Source of the DNA: Alkalibacter rhizosphaerae
GTDB lineage: Bacteria > Bacillota > Clostridia > Eubacteriales > Alkalibacteraceae
Assembly (NCBI RefSeq): GCF_017352215.1
Contig: NZ_CP071444.1
Coordinates: 558,001-622,000 of the forward strand
Direction: 5' to 3'
Length of the DNA: 64,000 bases
In this document: in pieces, positions 26,069 to 36,542 of the stretch
How positions within the stretch are numbered: position 1 is the stretch's first letter
Layout of the letters: every line of letters starts with the position of its first letter
The notes under the pieces: generated by a model
Told to the model about the DNA's origin: nothing
The model's database searches: none
What the model saw: only the letters and a program-made list of their open reading frames with translations
Position numbers and translations under genes: made by a program

Positions 26069-27727
26069 ATGAAAAGATTTAAAGGAAAGAAAGCACTCTT
26101 GACTGTATTGCTCTTGTCTTTTCTGCTGATCGCAACCACGGCATGTGGCGGTGGAGATGATCCGGCAGATAATGGAGACAACGGCGGAGCAGAAAGAGAA
26201 AACGTTGTGCGAGTGCAGTTCAACGTGGAAGTTGCTTCCATGGATCCGCAAATCGCAACGGATGGTACTTCATTTGAAGTGATCGCAGCCATCACAGAAG
26301 GACTTTACTCCATCGACGCCGATGGTAATCCCATCGAAGCCATGGTAGATTCCGTGGAAAAAAGCGAAGACGGCAAAACCTACACTTTCACGTTGAAAGA
26401 TGCGAAATGGTCCAATGGCGAAGCTGTGACTGCTAATGATTTTGTATTTGCATGGAGACGCCTGGTCGATCCGGCTGTTGCCAGTGAATACGCTTTCATC
26501 ATGGAGATTGCAGGAGTAACAAATGCAGCAGCGATCAGCTCCGGCGAAATGGCTGTTGAAGAACTGGGCGTAACGGCTCAAGACGAAAAAACCCTGGTTG
26601 TAGAACTTGACATTCCGGTTCCTTACTTCGAATCCCTGATGGCGTTCCCATCCTTCTTCCCGGTAAACGAAGCATTCTTTACCGCAGCAGGAGACTCTTA
26701 CGGAACTTCACCGGAGACCTTGATCAGCAACGGACCTTTCAAGATCACCGCTTATGAGCCAGCTGCCACCACCATTGAACTGGCAAAAAATGAAGAGTAT
26801 TGGGACGCTGCCGCTGTAGCTCTTGACGGCATCGAATACCAAGTCATCAAAGACGCACAGCAATCCATGCTTTCCTATCAAAATGGAGACTTGGACGTAG
26901 CCAACCTTTCCGGTGAGCAAGTGGAGCAATTCCAGAACGATCCGGAATTCACCAATGTTGCTGCAGGCTATCTGTGGTACGTTTCTCCAAACCAAACAGT
27001 AGATGGACTGGAAAATCTAAATTTGAGAAAAGCCATCGCCTTGTCATTTGACAAAGACGCCATCGCAAACAATATTCTTAAAGATGGATCCATTCCAGCC
27101 GACTTCGCAGTACCTAAACTGTTGGCAACCGGTCCGGATGGTAAAGACTACCGTGAAACCACGGATACCTACTTGAGCATGGACAAAGCTGCGGCCGTAG
27201 AATTCTGGAATGCAGCAAAAGAAGAACTGGGCGTTGAAGAATTGACCTATACCATGATCGTGGAAGACACGGAATCTGCCATGAACGTGGCTCAGTTCCT
27301 GCAATCAGAGATCCAGACCAATTTACCGGGATTGACCATCGAATTGCAAACCATGCCGAAGAAAAATCGTGTAGAGCGCATGCAGCAAGGCGATTTTGAA
27401 CTAGGTCTTACCAGATGGGGCCCGGATTATGCAGACCCCATGACTTACCTTGACATGTGGACTACAGGAAGCCCCAACAACTACGGCTTCTGGTCCAATG
27501 ACGAATACGATGCCATCATCGAGTCCGCAAAAAAAGGCGAGCTGGCTCTAGACCTGGAAGCACGTTGGGACGCTTTGAAAGATGCTGAAAAAATCGTCAT
27601 GGACGAAGCCGTCATATTCCCTGTCTATCAAAAGGGTGATGCCGTCATGATCCGAACCGGAGTTTCCGGAATCGAATTCCACTCCGTCGGCGTCAACAAA
27701 ATCTTTAAAAACACGACAATCGAATAG
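26069..27727 (+). CDS. Oligopeptide ABC importer substrate-binding lipoprotein
   Basis: 552 aa, SBP_bac_5 (OppA/DppA) family. Lipobox IATTAC with Cys26, then a Gly/Asp/Asn-rich linker and the large two-lobed peptide-binding fold, including LRKAIALSFDKDAIAN and LTRWGPDYADPMTY-type motifs near the C-terminus. It binds peptides outside the membrane and hands them to the permeases encoded downstream. GGGGGG precedes the ATG at normal spacing. Confidence 0.94.
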   Translation: MKRFKGKKALLTVLLLSFLLIATTACGGGDDPADNGDNGGAERENVVRVQFNVEVASMDPQIATDGTSFEVIAAITEGLYSIDADGNPIEAMVDSVEKSEDGKTYTFTLKDAKWSNGEAVTANDFVFAWRRLVDPAVASEYAFIMEIAGVTNAAAISSGEMAVEELGVTAQDEKTLVVELDIPVPYFESLMAFPSFFPVNEAFFTAAGDSYGTSPETLISNGPFKITAYEPAATTIELAKNEEYWDAAAVALDGIEYQVIKDAQQSMLSYQNGDLDVANLSGEQVEQFQNDPEFTNVAAGYLWYVSPNQTVDGLENLNLRKAIALSFDKDAIANNILKDGSIPADFAVPKLLATGPDGKDYRETTDTYLSMDKAAAVEFWNAAKEELGVEELTYTMIVEDTESAMNVAQFLQSEIQTNLPGLTIELQTMPKKNRVERMQQGDFELGLTRWGPDYADPMTYLDMWTTGSPNNYGFWSNDEYDAIIESAKKGELALDLEARWDALKDAEKIVMDEAVIFPVYQKGDAVMIRTGVSGIEFHSVGVNKIFKNTTIE

Positions 27728-27766
27728 AAAGAGACTACTATTCCAACAAATAAAACAGAGGACTTC

Positions 27767-27799
27767 AATGACGCTGTTACCATTGACAACAGCGTCATT
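27767..27799 (+). terminator. Hairpin between binding-protein and permease genes
   Basis: AATGACGCTGTT/AACAGCGTCATT, perfect 12-bp stem with a nine-base loop and only a weak T-tract. Such hairpins usually lower downstream expression or protect the upstream message, giving excess binding protein. Confidence 0.7.
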
Positions 27800-27838
27800 C
27801 TGTTATTTAATTTACATCAACGAAAGGAGTATGATCAG

Positions 27839-28780
27839 ATGAAAAAGTATATATTAAAGCGCGTCGGCATCGCAGCTTTGACCCTTCTCGTCATTCTTTT
27901 TATCCTTTTCATCATGTTGGAGTTGATGCCGGGTTCTCCTTTTAATGATGAAAAATTGACGGAAGCGCAGCGAGCCATCATCAACGCAAAATATGGCTTG
28001 GACAAACCAGTCATGTTGCGTTTTGTCAACTATGTCAAATCCATGCTCACCGGTGATTTTGGCGTATCATATAACATATCCAAAAACACACCCATAGCAG
28101 ACCTTCTGCAAAGCAGGCTCCCCTTGTCATTGCGCATCGGCGGCCAAGCCATCCTTTTGGGTACCATCATAGGGATCATACTGGGTCTCATAGCTGCCAT
28201 CAAGCACAACACTATTTTTGACACCTTGACGACGGTGATCTCCGTTCTGGGAGTGAGCTTGCCGTCCTATGTCTTTGCCATGGCGCTTATTTACGCATTG
28301 GGTTTTCGTTTAAAGTGGTTTCCACTGCTCTACCAGTTGTCTGCACCCTTTGAGTCGACCATCTTGCCCACAGTGGCGCTCAGCATGTTCACCATCGCTA
28401 CAGTGGCCCGTTTTACAAGGACGGAAATGCTGGAGGTCCTTGGTACGGATTATATGCTGTTGGCAGAAAGCAAAGGGGTCAGTAATTTTAACTTGATCTT
28501 CAAACATGCACTTCGAAATGCACTCATCCCCATCGTCACCGTTTTGGCTCCTTTGGTGGTGAGCTTGATGACAGGCAGTCTGGTCATTGAAAAACTCTTC
28601 TCCATTCCGGGGATCGGAAGCCTTATGGTAACCGCCATCCAATCCAATGATTACAATGTGATCATCAGTTTAGCCTTTATTTACAGCGTCCTTTTTATAG
28701 CGATCATGCTGTTTGTCGATATTCTTTATGGAATTATTGACCCGAGAATTCGTTTGGCAAAGGAGGATCTCCATGAATAA
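27839..28780 (+). CDS. Oligopeptide ABC importer permease (DppB/OppB-like)
   Basis: 313 aa, six membrane helices with an N-terminal MKKYILKRVG start typical of DppB/OppB and the EAA-type loop LGTDYMLLAESKGVSN that contacts the ATPase. AGGAG precedes the ATG. Its stop overlaps the next permease start by eight bases. Confidence 0.93.
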   Translation: MKKYILKRVGIAALTLLVILFILFIMLELMPGSPFNDEKLTEAQRAIINAKYGLDKPVMLRFVNYVKSMLTGDFGVSYNISKNTPIADLLQSRLPLSLRIGGQAILLGTIIGIILGLIAAIKHNTIFDTLTTVISVLGVSLPSYVFAMALIYALGFRLKWFPLLYQLSAPFESTILPTVALSMFTIATVARFTRTEMLEVLGTDYMLLAESKGVSNFNLIFKHALRNALIPIVTVLAPLVVSLMTGSLVIEKLFSIPGIGSLMVTAIQSNDYNVIISLAFIYSVLFIAIMLFVDILYGIIDPRIRLAKEDLHE

Positions 28781-29825
28781 CGAGGAATATGTATTTGCGC
28801 CGGATGATTTTGTATTGGCTGGAAACGATCACGATGCCTTTATCGACGATACTTATTTCAAGCAGTCCTATTGGAAAGACATGCTTTCCCGTTTCACAAA
28901 AAACAAGGGAGCCGTCGTTGGCCTGTTCGTCATATTTTTGATCATACTCATGGCCATCATCGGTCCCGGATTAAACGAATACACCTATGATTTTCAAACC
29001 ATCAGCCATCAGAACCTGGCACCCAGGATCGAGTTGCTGGAGCCTTTAGGCATTTTTGACGGCAGCGAGACCATGTCCACATCCACTGGAATGGTGGAAA
29101 TCAACAAATACGTTTCTGAAGACGGCAGCTTGACTGGTTTGGAAGACACTTATTATTGGTTTGGCACCGATGTTTTAGGACGAGATATTTTCACACGGAC
29201 ATGGGAAGGTACGAGGATCTCCTTGTACATCGCTTTGGTAGCCGTTGCTGTGGACATGCTCTTTGGCATGAGTTACGGCCTCATATCGGGTTATTTTGGC
29301 GGTCGGGTAGACATGGTCATGCAACGGATCTCGGAGATCATCAACGGCATCCCAACCCTTGTCATGGTAACACTGTTGATCATCGTCATGAAACCGGGTC
29401 TGGGCACCATCACACTGGCTTTGGCAATACGGGGTTGGATCGGCATGAGCAGGATCGCCCGAGCCCAAGTCCTCAAACTAAAAGAACAGGAATTCATCCT
29501 TGCAACAAAGACACTGGGAGCGAAAGATTTCTTCATCATATTCAAGGAAATACTGCCCAACATCTTTGGCCAATTGATCATCATGTCCATGTTTTCCGTA
29601 CCCAACGCCATATTTACGGAGGCTTTCCTGGCATTTGTCGGACTGGGTGTGCCACAACCATTGGCCTCGTTGGGTTCGCTGATCAGTGATGCATTCAAAT
29701 CCTTTACCACTCATCCCTACATGATCATATTCCCAGTGATCGTCCTGGCACTGATCATGCTTAGCTTCAACCTGTTGGCCGACGGAATGCGGGATGCATT
29801 CGATCCCAAAATGAAGGAAATGTAG
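28773..29825 (+). CDS. Oligopeptide ABC importer permease (DppC/OppC-like)
   Basis: 350 aa from the ATG at 28773, preceded by AAAGGAGG; an ORF start 60 bases earlier lacks a ribosome site and lies inside the upstream gene. N-terminal cytoplasmic helix, first membrane span near 45-65, an external insert of about 80 residues and the C-terminal five-helix BPD_transp_1 domain with the ATPase-contact loop EFILATKTLGAKDFF. Confidence 0.93.
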   Translation: MNNEEYVFAPDDFVLAGNDHDAFIDDTYFKQSYWKDMLSRFTKNKGAVVGLFVIFLIILMAIIGPGLNEYTYDFQTISHQNLAPRIELLEPLGIFDGSETMSTSTGMVEINKYVSEDGSLTGLEDTYYWFGTDVLGRDIFTRTWEGTRISLYIALVAVAVDMLFGMSYGLISGYFGGRVDMVMQRISEIINGIPTLVMVTLLIIVMKPGLGTITLALAIRGWIGMSRIARAQVLKLKEQEFILATKTLGAKDFFIIFKEILPNIFGQLIIMSMFSVPNAIFTEAFLAFVGLGVPQPLASLGSLISDAFKSFTTHPYMIIFPVIVLALIMLSFNLLADGMRDAFDPKMKEM

Positions 29826-29833
29826 GTGAGAAC

Positions 29834-30898
29834 ATGAGCAAAAATGCAGTATTGAAAATCGAAAACTTATCCATATCCTTTGTGACCTCCGCAGGTGAGA
29901 TCAATGCAATACGAGGTGTGGATTTTACATTGAACAAAGGAGATACCGTTGCCATCGTCGGAGAAAGCGGCAGCGGCAAATCCGTTACTGTAAAAGCCAT
30001 CATGGGTATCCTGTCCGGCAATGGCAAGATCAACAGCGGAAAGATCGAATTTACCTATCAGGATGGAAAAAAGGAAGTGACCAAGGACCTCCTTACCCTG
30101 TCGAAAAAAGAGATTCGGGAGCAGATCAACGGAAAAAGGATCGCCATGGTTTTTCAAGATCCAATGACCTCGCTGAATCCCACCATGTCCATCGGAAAGC
30201 AAGTTATGGAGGGCATGATCTTTCACTACAATACATCAAAAGAAGATGCACATCGAAAAGCCATCGAATTGCTGGATCTGGTAGGAATACCGGAACCGGA
30301 AAAGCGAATGAAAAATTATCCCCACCAATTGTCCGGAGGCATGCGGCAGCGGATCGTCATCGCCATCGCACTGGCCTGCAATCCGGATGTTTTGATCTGT
30401 GATGAACCAACGACGGCACTGGATGTGACCATTCAAGCGAAGATCCTGGAACTGATCAAGGAGATCCAAACAAAGTTAGGCATCTCTGTCATCTATATCA
30501 CCCATGATTTGGGAGTCGTAGCCAAGGTAGCTGACTATGTGGCTGTCATGTATGCAGGTAAATTTGTGGAAAAAGGAACGACGGAAGAAGTGTTTTTCGA
30601 CCCTCGACATCCCTATACCTGGGGCTTGTTGTCTTCCATGCCCAGTTTGGACAGCAGCGAAGGCAGTTTGTACGCCATCCCTGGAAGTCCACCCAACTTG
30701 TTGAACAAAGTCAAGGGAGACCCCTTTGCAGAACGCAATGAATTTGCCCTAAATATCGACTTTAAAAAAGAGCCTCCCATGTTCAAGATTTCCGAGACCC
30801 ACTACGCTAGTACCTGGCTGTTGCATGAAAATGCGCCCAAGGTGGAAATGCCCTCTCAACTTAAAGAGAGAATCCAGGCAATGTTGGAGGTGGATTGA
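29834..30898 (+). CDS. Oligopeptide ABC importer ATPase (DppD/OppD-like)
   Basis: 354 aa. Walker A GESGSGKS, signature LSGGMRQR, Walker [13 protein letters not shown], and the C-terminal oligopeptide-transporter extension present in OppD/DppD. It usually pairs with the OppF-type ATPase encoded next. Starts at ATG 29834 after GTGAGAAC. Confidence 0.95.
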   Translation: MSKNAVLKIENLSISFVTSAGEINAIRGVDFTLNKGDTVAIVGESGSGKSVTVKAIMGILSGNGKINSGKIEFTYQDGKKEVTKDLLTLSKKEIREQINGKRIAMVFQDPMTSLNPTMSIGKQVMEGMIFHYNTSKEDAHRKAIELLDLVGIPEPEKRMKNYPHQLSGGMRQRIVIAIALACNPDVLICDEPTTALDVTIQAKILELIKEIQTKLGISVIYITHDLGVVAKVADYVAVMYAGKFVEKGTTEEVFFDPRHPYTWGLLSSMPSLDSSEGSLYAIPGSPPNLLNKVKGDPFAERNEFALNIDFKKEPPMFKISETHYASTWLLHENAPKVEMPSQLKERIQAMLEVD

Positions 30899-30901
30899 TC
30901 C

Positions 30902-31834
30902 ATGGAACAAAATAAACCCCTTTTGAAAGTGACCGGTTTGAAACAATATTTTAAAGTCAGCAGAAAGTTTACCGTCAAGGCGGTAGATGGCGTTTCTTTC
31001 GAGATCTATCCCGGTGAAACCTACGGCCTGGTTGGAGAATCCGGCAGTGGAAAATCGACCATCGGTCGATCTGTCATCCGTTTATACGAACCAACGGCAG
31101 GACAGATCGAATTCAACGGGATGGACATCAGTGGAAAGCTGGATGCAAATACTACGAAAAGTCTGCGTCAAAACATGCAGATGATTTTTCAAGATCCCAT
31201 GGCATCACTGAATCCACGAAAAAAGGTCATCGATTTGATCGCCTTGGGACTGGATATCCATTTTCCCCAGCTGACCCAGGAAGAAAGAAAAAACAAAGTG
31301 TACAAAATTCTGGAAATGGTCGGCTTGTCCCATGAACATGCCAACCGATATCCCCATCAATTTTCGGGCGGACAGAGGCAGCGGATCGGTATTGCCCGAG
31401 CATTGATCATGGACCCGGAATTGATCATCGCAGACGAAGCCATCAGTGCTTTGGATGTGTCCATTCAAGCCCAGGTGGTCAATCTGATGAAAGACATCCA
31501 ACGGGAGACCAACATCGCCTACTTGTTTATCGCCCATGACCTGTCCATGGTAAAGTATATTTCCGATCGCATTGGAGTACTTCACTTGGGTCATCTGGTG
31601 GAAACGGGTTCCAAAGATGAAATTTTTGCCAATCCGGTCCACCCTTATACCAAGTCTCTCTTTTCCGCCATCCCGGAGCCGAATCCTCGAACGGAAAAAG
31701 ACAGAACGGCGCTCAACTACAATTACTACACCAGCGGGATCGATTATCTTAAAGGAAAACTAACAAATATTAGCGGTACCCACAGCGTGCTTGGAACGGA
31801 AGAAGAGATCGCCAAGTGGACAGGAACGAAGTAA
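30902..31834 (+). CDS. Oligopeptide ABC importer ATPase (DppF/OppF-like)
   Basis: 310 aa. Walker [10 protein letters not shown], signature [15 protein letters not shown], Walker [13 protein letters not shown] (Pro of the usual DEP replaced by Ala, which is common in OppF/DppF). Last gene of the operon; its ATG is four bases after the previous stop and overlaps nothing. A strong terminator follows. Confidence 0.95.
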   Translation: MEQNKPLLKVTGLKQYFKVSRKFTVKAVDGVSFEIYPGETYGLVGESGSGKSTIGRSVIRLYEPTAGQIEFNGMDISGKLDANTTKSLRQNMQMIFQDPMASLNPRKKVIDLIALGLDIHFPQLTQEERKNKVYKILEMVGLSHEHANRYPHQFSGGQRQRIGIARALIMDPELIIADEAISALDVSIQAQVVNLMKDIQRETNIAYLFIAHDLSMVKYISDRIGVLHLGHLVETGSKDEIFANPVHPYTKSLFSAIPEPNPRTEKDRTALNYNYYTSGIDYLKGKLTNISGTHSVLGTEEEIAKWTGTK

Positions 31835-31849
31835 CAGCAACGTATTGAA

Positions 31850-31885
31850 AAATCCCCATCGCCAAGAGATCGGCGATGGGGATTT
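31850..31885. terminator. Terminator between oligopeptide and polar amino-acid transporters
   Basis: AAATCCCCATCGCC/GGCGATGGGGATTT, 14-bp perfect stem with T-rich tail, between converging operons. Confidence 0.92.
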
Positions 31886-31900
31886 CTTTTTCTTTCTTTT

Positions 31901-32644
31901 TCAAGCAGTCAGTACCTTGTTTAAAAACTCAATAGTTCTGGGGTTTTCCGGATTGGTAAACATTTTTTCCGGTGTACCCTGTTCCATAATGATGCCTTCA
32001 TCCATAAACAACACACGGTCTGCCGCATCTTTTGCAAAACCCATTTCATGGGTCACCACCACCATGGTCATACCCATGGACGCCAGCTCCTTCATGACGG
32101 CTAAAACTTCTCCCACCATTTCCGGATCCAGTGCAGAGGTCGGTTCATCGAACAACATGACGTCCGGTTCCATAGCCAACGCTCTGGCTATGGCCACCCT
32201 CTGCTGCTGACCGCCTGACAATTGTCTTGGCATGACATCCGCCTTCTCCGACAACCCGACCCGGTCCAACAGTTCCAGTGCTTTTGCCTCTGCATCTTTC
32301 TTGCTTTTGAGCTTCAGCTCCAAAGGTGCCATCATGATGTTTTGTTTGGCACTCAAATGGGGAAACAAATTGAACTGTTGAAAAACCATGCCGATGTGTC
32401 GTCGAACTTTGTTGATGTCCGTTTCAGGTTTAGTGATCATTTCACCGTCTATAACGATCTCGCCATCCGTTGCCTCTTCCAGGCGATTCAAACACCGCAG
32501 GAATGTAGACTTGCCGGACCCGCTGGGTCCGATGACACATACCACTTCCCCTTTTTCGATGTTGACGTTGATCCCTTTCAAAACTTCCAGCTTTCCAAAA
32601 TACTTGTGCAAATTCTTTACGACGATCTGGGCTTGTTCGGTCAT
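31901..32644 (-). CDS. Polar amino-acid ABC importer ATPase (GlnQ-like)
   Basis: 247 aa. Walker [10 protein letters not shown], signature [15 protein letters not shown], Walker [26 protein letters not shown] in the Q-loop region. It powers the permease whose stop codon it overlaps by four bases (ATGA). Likely substrate: glutamine, glutamate, cystine or a basic amino acid. Confidence 0.94.
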   Translation of the reverse strand: MTEQAQIVVKNLHKYFGKLEVLKGINVNIEKGEVVCVIGPSGSGKSTFLRCLNRLEEATDGEIVIDGEMITKPETDINKVRRHIGMVFQQFNLFPHLSAKQNIMMAPLELKLKSKKDAEAKALELLDRVGLSEKADVMPRQLSGGQQQRVAIARALAMEPDVMLFDEPTSALDPEMVGEVLAVMKELASMGMTMVVVTHEMGFAKDAADRVLFMDEGIIMEQGTPEKMFTNPENPRTIEFLNKVLTA

Positions 32645-33303
32645 ATCTGCACCTTCCTTTCAACCACTTTGCTGATCTGAGTCAACGCAGTGATCACCAC
32701 CAGGTACATCAAGGCAACCCAAGTGTAGGTGGCAAAGGAATCCATGGTACGGCCCACATAGATCCTGGCTTGATAGATCACTTCCCCAAAACCGATGACG
32801 GAAATGATGGAAGAATCTTTCAATGTAATGATGAACTGGTTGACAAGGGATGGCAAACAAATACGCAATGCTTGTGGTAAAACGACTTTCCGCATGGCTT
32901 GACCTTGAGAAAGCCCAAGGCTTCTAGCAGCTTCCATCTGCCCTTTTTCCACCGCATTGATCGCCCCTCGGAAGATTTCCGACATGTAAGCACCTGCATT
33001 CAATGTCAATGAAATCAACGCTGCATCAAATGCAGTCAACCGTACGTTATAGCCCATAAATTGCAGCAGTTGAGGAATGGCAAAGTAAATGTACATTACC
33101 TGCACCAGCATTGGCGTTCCTCTTATGAGCCAGACATAGGCTTTAGTGATGTATCGAAGCGGTGTTTTGGAAAGACCCATCAAAGCGGCGACCATCCCCA
33201 ACACCAATGCCATGATCAATGCCAAAACCGTTACCTGAACAGCAATGCCCATTCCCTTGAGGAGCAACGGGCCTGCTTCTGAATATACTTTGCCTAAATT
33301 CAT
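32641..33303 (-). CDS. Polar amino-acid ABC importer permease (HisM/GlnP-like)
   Basis: 220 aa with five membrane helices and the EAA loop [22 protein letters not shown] (residue order typical of GlnP/HisM). Encoded between binding protein and ATPase. Start ATG follows AGAGGTAACG. Confidence 0.93.
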   Translation of the reverse strand: MNLGKVYSEAGPLLLKGMGIAVQVTVLALIMALVLGMVAALMGLSKTPLRYITKAYVWLIRGTPMLVQVMYIYFAIPQLLQFMGYNVRLTAFDAALISLTLNAGAYMSEIFRGAINAVEKGQMEAARSLGLSQGQAMRKVVLPQALRICLPSLVNQFIITLKDSSIISVIGFGEVIYQARIYVGRTMDSFATYTWVALMYLVVITALTQISKVVERKVQI

Positions 33304-33315
33304 ACGTTACCTCTT

Positions 33316-34080
33316 TTATTCTGCTGCGATATATTTGTCGATGATTTCCTGATATTTCCCGTTGGCTCTTATATTGGCCAATCCGGCATCAAACATTTCC
33401 AGCAGTTCTGTATTTTCGCCCTTCATGACGGCAAACCCGTAAGAAGAACCTTTTTCCATATCTGTGACCATTTTCAATCCGTTTCCTTGAGAAATTCCGT
33501 ATCCCATGACCGGATAGTCTTCAAAACATGCGGCCGTGTTACCAGTTTTTACGTCTTCATACATCAAGGGAGATTCTTCAAAATAAGTCAATTCAAAACC
33601 ATATTGGTCTTTGATGCTTTCGGCAAATGTTGCACCTTCCGTTCCAACTTTCACTGCAACGGTTTTTCCTTCCAGATCTTCGTAAGAAGTCACTTCCGTG
33701 TTGGAAGCGCTGATGGCCATGACAACACCAGAATCATAATATGGTTCGGAAAAATCATATTTCTCTTTTCTTTCGTCCGTTATGCTCATGCCTGCAATAA
33801 CGGCATCTGTTTGATTGGATTCCAAAGCAGCAACTGCTGCACTGAATCCCAAGGGGTTCAATTCGTATTCAAAACCCTGGTCCTCCGCGATGGCTGCCAA
33901 CAGCTCGATATCGATCCCTACATAATCTCCCTCCGCATTTTGGAATTCAAAAGGTGCAAAGGTGGTATCTGTTGCAATGTTATATACTTTGTCTTCTCCA
34001 TCTCCGGAACCTCCGGAACAGCCTATTGCCAAAGCCAATACAAGGACCAAAACAATTCCCATTACTAATTTTCTGTTCAT
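33316..34080 (-). CDS. Polar amino-acid ABC importer binding lipoprotein
   Basis: 254 aa, SBP_bac_3 family. Lipobox ALAIGC (Cys21), then IATDTTFAPFEFQ, DAVIAGMSIT and FSEPYYDSGV, all family hallmarks; the DAVI-G-M motif and acidic residue in YVGIDIELL are ligand-side features. First gene of the three-gene operon. Ligand not assignable. Confidence 0.93.
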   Translation of the reverse strand: MNRKLVMGIVLVLVLALAIGCSGGSGDGEDKVYNIATDTTFAPFEFQNAEGDYVGIDIELLAAIAEDQGFEYELNPLGFSAAVAALESNQTDAVIAGMSITDERKEKYDFSEPYYDSGVVMAISASNTEVTSYEDLEGKTVAVKVGTEGATFAESIKDQYGFELTYFEESPLMYEDVKTGNTAACFEDYPVMGYGISQGNGLKMVTDMEKGSSYGFAVMKGENTELLEMFDAGLANIRANGKYQEIIDKYIAAE

Positions 34081-34121
34081 TCAGTAAATCCTCCTTTTCC
34101 CATTAAAAGTTTTCTTGCTTC

Positions 34122-34150
34122 ATTATACATGATTCTCCTGAAAATATGAA
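34122..34150 (-). promoter_or_regulatory. Promoter of the polar amino-acid importer operon
   Basis: TTCATA (34150-34145), 17 bases, TATAAT (34127-34122) on the minus strand. Confidence 0.55.
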
Positions 34151-34245
34151 CTCTTTAATCCATTTTTATACAAAACGGTGTCTTCAACTGCATTTTTACT
34201 AACTTTTCATTTTTCCATCCTGTTCTTTGAAAACTTAAATATTGA

Positions 34246-34274
34246 TTGACATTTTGTATAGTTAATGCTATTTA
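34246..34274 (+). promoter_or_regulatory. Promoter of the SLC13/DASS carrier gene
   Basis: TTGACA (34246-34251), 17 bases, TATTTA (34269-34274), about 50 bases upstream of the chosen start. Confidence 0.6.
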
Positions 34275-34322
34275 TTATTTATAAGTCACTAAACATTGAT
34301 TAAAATTGAAAGGTTGGTGTGT

Positions 34323-35717
34323 ATGAAAAAGTCGCATGTCTTTGGTATCTTATTAGCCATTTTCATCCTGGTAGGAATGCATTTTGTTCCAGAAAGTCCA
34401 GGCCTTACTGTTCAAGGGATCAAGACCTTGGGAATTTTGTTGGCGTTGATCGTCTTGCTCGTAACGGAGCCCATCCCCATCGGCGTCACCTGCATCCTTG
34501 GGATCGCCTTCATGGTAGCTTTCAAGGCAGTTGACACCGTTGCCCAAGCCATGGTTGGATACACCAACCAAATCATGCTTTTCGTCGTTGTATCATTTGG
34601 TATTTCCTATGCCATCACCAAAGTTCCTCTTTCCCGTCGTCTGCTCGTATTGCTGATCAAAGTCTTTGGCAGTAAGATCAACATGATCCTGTTGGCATTC
34701 ATGCTCAGCGCAGCCGTTCTTTCTTCCATCATGTCCAACGTAGCGACTACTGCTGTTCTTATCAGTGTCGTATTGAACTTTTTAACCATTTATACCGATC
34801 CAGTGGAGAAAAAACAAAGCGGCAAGGCCTTTATGATCGGATTGCCCATCGCTGCCATGATCGGCGGCATCATCACGCCGGCTGGATTTTCATTGATCTT
34901 GCTGATCATGGATTTTTTGGAGAAACAAGTAGGAATCACCATCACTTTTGTCCAGTGGATGGCATTGGGCTCCCCCATCGCATTTGTAACCTTGTTTTTT
35001 GCCTGGTTTCTCATTTGCAAAGTATTTAAACCTATTGAAGTGGGCAAGGAGCGAGTCGATGAATATGTAGCCAATATCGGAGTGGAAGAGAAGATGTCTT
35101 TCAAAGAAAAATATGTGTTGACCGTAGTCATCGTCATGTTCATTCTATGGGTCCTCAGCTCCTGGTTCCCGGTCTTCAATATCGCAGTTGTCTCCGCCAT
35201 TGGATTCGGGTTCATGTTTTTGCCAAAAATCGAGATCCTCACATGGGACGAATATGTGGGCACGGTCAGCTGGGCCGCATTCTTTCTAGTCGGTACCATG
35301 CTGTCTTTGGGCAGCGCACTTTCCGCTAGTGGTGTCAGCGTTTGGTTGGTGGAAAGCATTTTTCCGGCGACCTTGGACCTTCCGGTTTCCATCATTGCAT
35401 TTATCTTGAGCATCATCATCTTTATTCTGTTGATCCCCATCCCTTTGGGACCCGTCCTCATCACCATGTTGATGGCCCCCTTTGTGGTATTGGCTGGAGC
35501 TTACAACATCTCACCGGCAGTTTTGCTGGTACTGTTGGTCATGGTGGCATCCAACTGCTACATCCTGCCTTTGGACACGGTTCCCTTGCTGACCTATATG
35601 ACCGGATACTACAAAATGAGCGACATGCCGAAAGTATCCATTGCCATCCAAATCTTTATGGCGGCCATGATCGGCATTTGGGTTCCCATAGGATTGAAAT
35701 TGCTTGGTATCGCTTAA
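34323..35717 (+). CDS. SLC13/DASS-family anion symporter
   Basis: 464 aa with 11-12 membrane helices. The two-fold repeated family signature is visible as SNVATTAVLI and SNCYILPLDT, near two re-entrant hairpins that bind Na+ and carboxylate or sulfate. Start at ATG 34323 (GAAAGG upstream); an in-frame TTG 27 bases earlier is less likely. Substrate (dicarboxylate, sulfate or other) not assignable. Monocistronic between promoter and terminator. Confidence 0.88.
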   Translation: MKKSHVFGILLAIFILVGMHFVPESPGLTVQGIKTLGILLALIVLLVTEPIPIGVTCILGIAFMVAFKAVDTVAQAMVGYTNQIMLFVVVSFGISYAITKVPLSRRLLVLLIKVFGSKINMILLAFMLSAAVLSSIMSNVATTAVLISVVLNFLTIYTDPVEKKQSGKAFMIGLPIAAMIGGIITPAGFSLILLIMDFLEKQVGITITFVQWMALGSPIAFVTLFFAWFLICKVFKPIEVGKERVDEYVANIGVEEKMSFKEKYVLTVVIVMFILWVLSSWFPVFNIAVVSAIGFGFMFLPKIEILTWDEYVGTVSWAAFFLVGTMLSLGSALSASGVSVWLVESIFPATLDLPVSIIAFILSIIIFILLIPIPLGPVLITMLMAPFVVLAGAYNISPAVLLVLLVMVASNCYILPLDTVPLLTYMTGYYKMSDMPKVSIAIQIFMAAMIGIWVPIGLKLLGIA

Positions 35718-35720
35718 GAA

Positions 35721-35752
35721 AAAGCGCTCTTCCCGATCGGGAAGAGCGCTTT
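35721..35752. terminator. Bidirectional terminator after the DASS carrier
   Basis: Perfect 32-base palindrome with arms AAAGCGCTCTTCCCGA/TCGGGAAGAGCGCTTT, between converging genes. Confidence 0.93.
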
Positions 35753-35762
35753 CTTTTTTAAC

Positions 35763-36542
35763 TTAATCGAGTTTGCTTTTCGAACCTTTCCCTACATGGA
35801 CCCATGCGCAGACTTTTCGGTCCAACCCATCGATCAATTGATACAGCAAATATCCGGCCAGACTCAAAGCCAATATGCCGCTGAACATCTCCTTGTAGTT
35901 GACCATGGCCCATTGGTTCATGATGTAATATCCGATCCCATAAGTGGTAGCAAAGTTTTCCGCAAAAAACAACACTGATATGGCTGCTCCCATGCTGATG
36001 CGCACCGTCGTAATGATTTTTGGCAGAATGGCGGGTATGATCAAATGGATCATGCGGTCCCACTTTCCCACACCTAAAGAGGCAACGGAAAAAACCAACT
36101 CTTTGGGGATCTCCTGTATGCCGTCTCTGGCCGCCATGGTAAATTGAAAAACAATGATCAACACGATCAGAAGTACTTTCGGTTCTTCTCCCAGCCCAAG
36201 GATGATCATCAAAATCGGTAAAAAAGCAATTTTGGGGATGGGGTAGAGCATATAGACGATGGGAGTGATCAGTCGGTCCGCTTTCTGGCTGGAACCGATC
36301 CAAATTCCCAAAGCGCTTCCTGCGACAACGGAAACCACCATGGCTGTCAAAACTCGACCCAAGCTGTACAATAGGTGAATGGACAGCTTCCCTGGCAAAG
36401 CCTGAACAAAATGGACAAGGGTTTCATGTGGGGATGGAATTGCTGCAGAGCCTACAGCAACATGCAAAATATACCAAAATCCCAAAATGATGGCCATGCT
36501 GTACAATCCTTGGCTGAAACGAGTTCTACGAGGACTCTTCAT
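35763..36542 (-). CDS. ABC importer permease, SsuC/TauC/ThiX-like
   Basis: 259 aa, six membrane helices, BPD_transp_1 family. The ATPase-contact loop is present as ASLGVGKWDRMIHLIIPAIL. Its start overlaps the ATPase gene by 17 bases. Members of this family import sulfonates, nitrate, taurine or thiamine precursors. Confidence 0.9.
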   Translation of the reverse strand: MKSPRRTRFSQGLYSMAIILGFWYILHVAVGSAAIPSPHETLVHFVQALPGKLSIHLLYSLGRVLTAMVVSVVAGSALGIWIGSSQKADRLITPIVYMLYPIPKIAFLPILMIILGLGEEPKVLLIVLIIVFQFTMAARDGIQEIPKELVFSVASLGVGKWDRMIHLIIPAILPKIITTVRISMGAAISVLFFAENFATTYGIGYYIMNQWAMVNYKEMFSGILALSLAGYLLYQLIDGLDRKVCAWVHVGKGSKSKLD

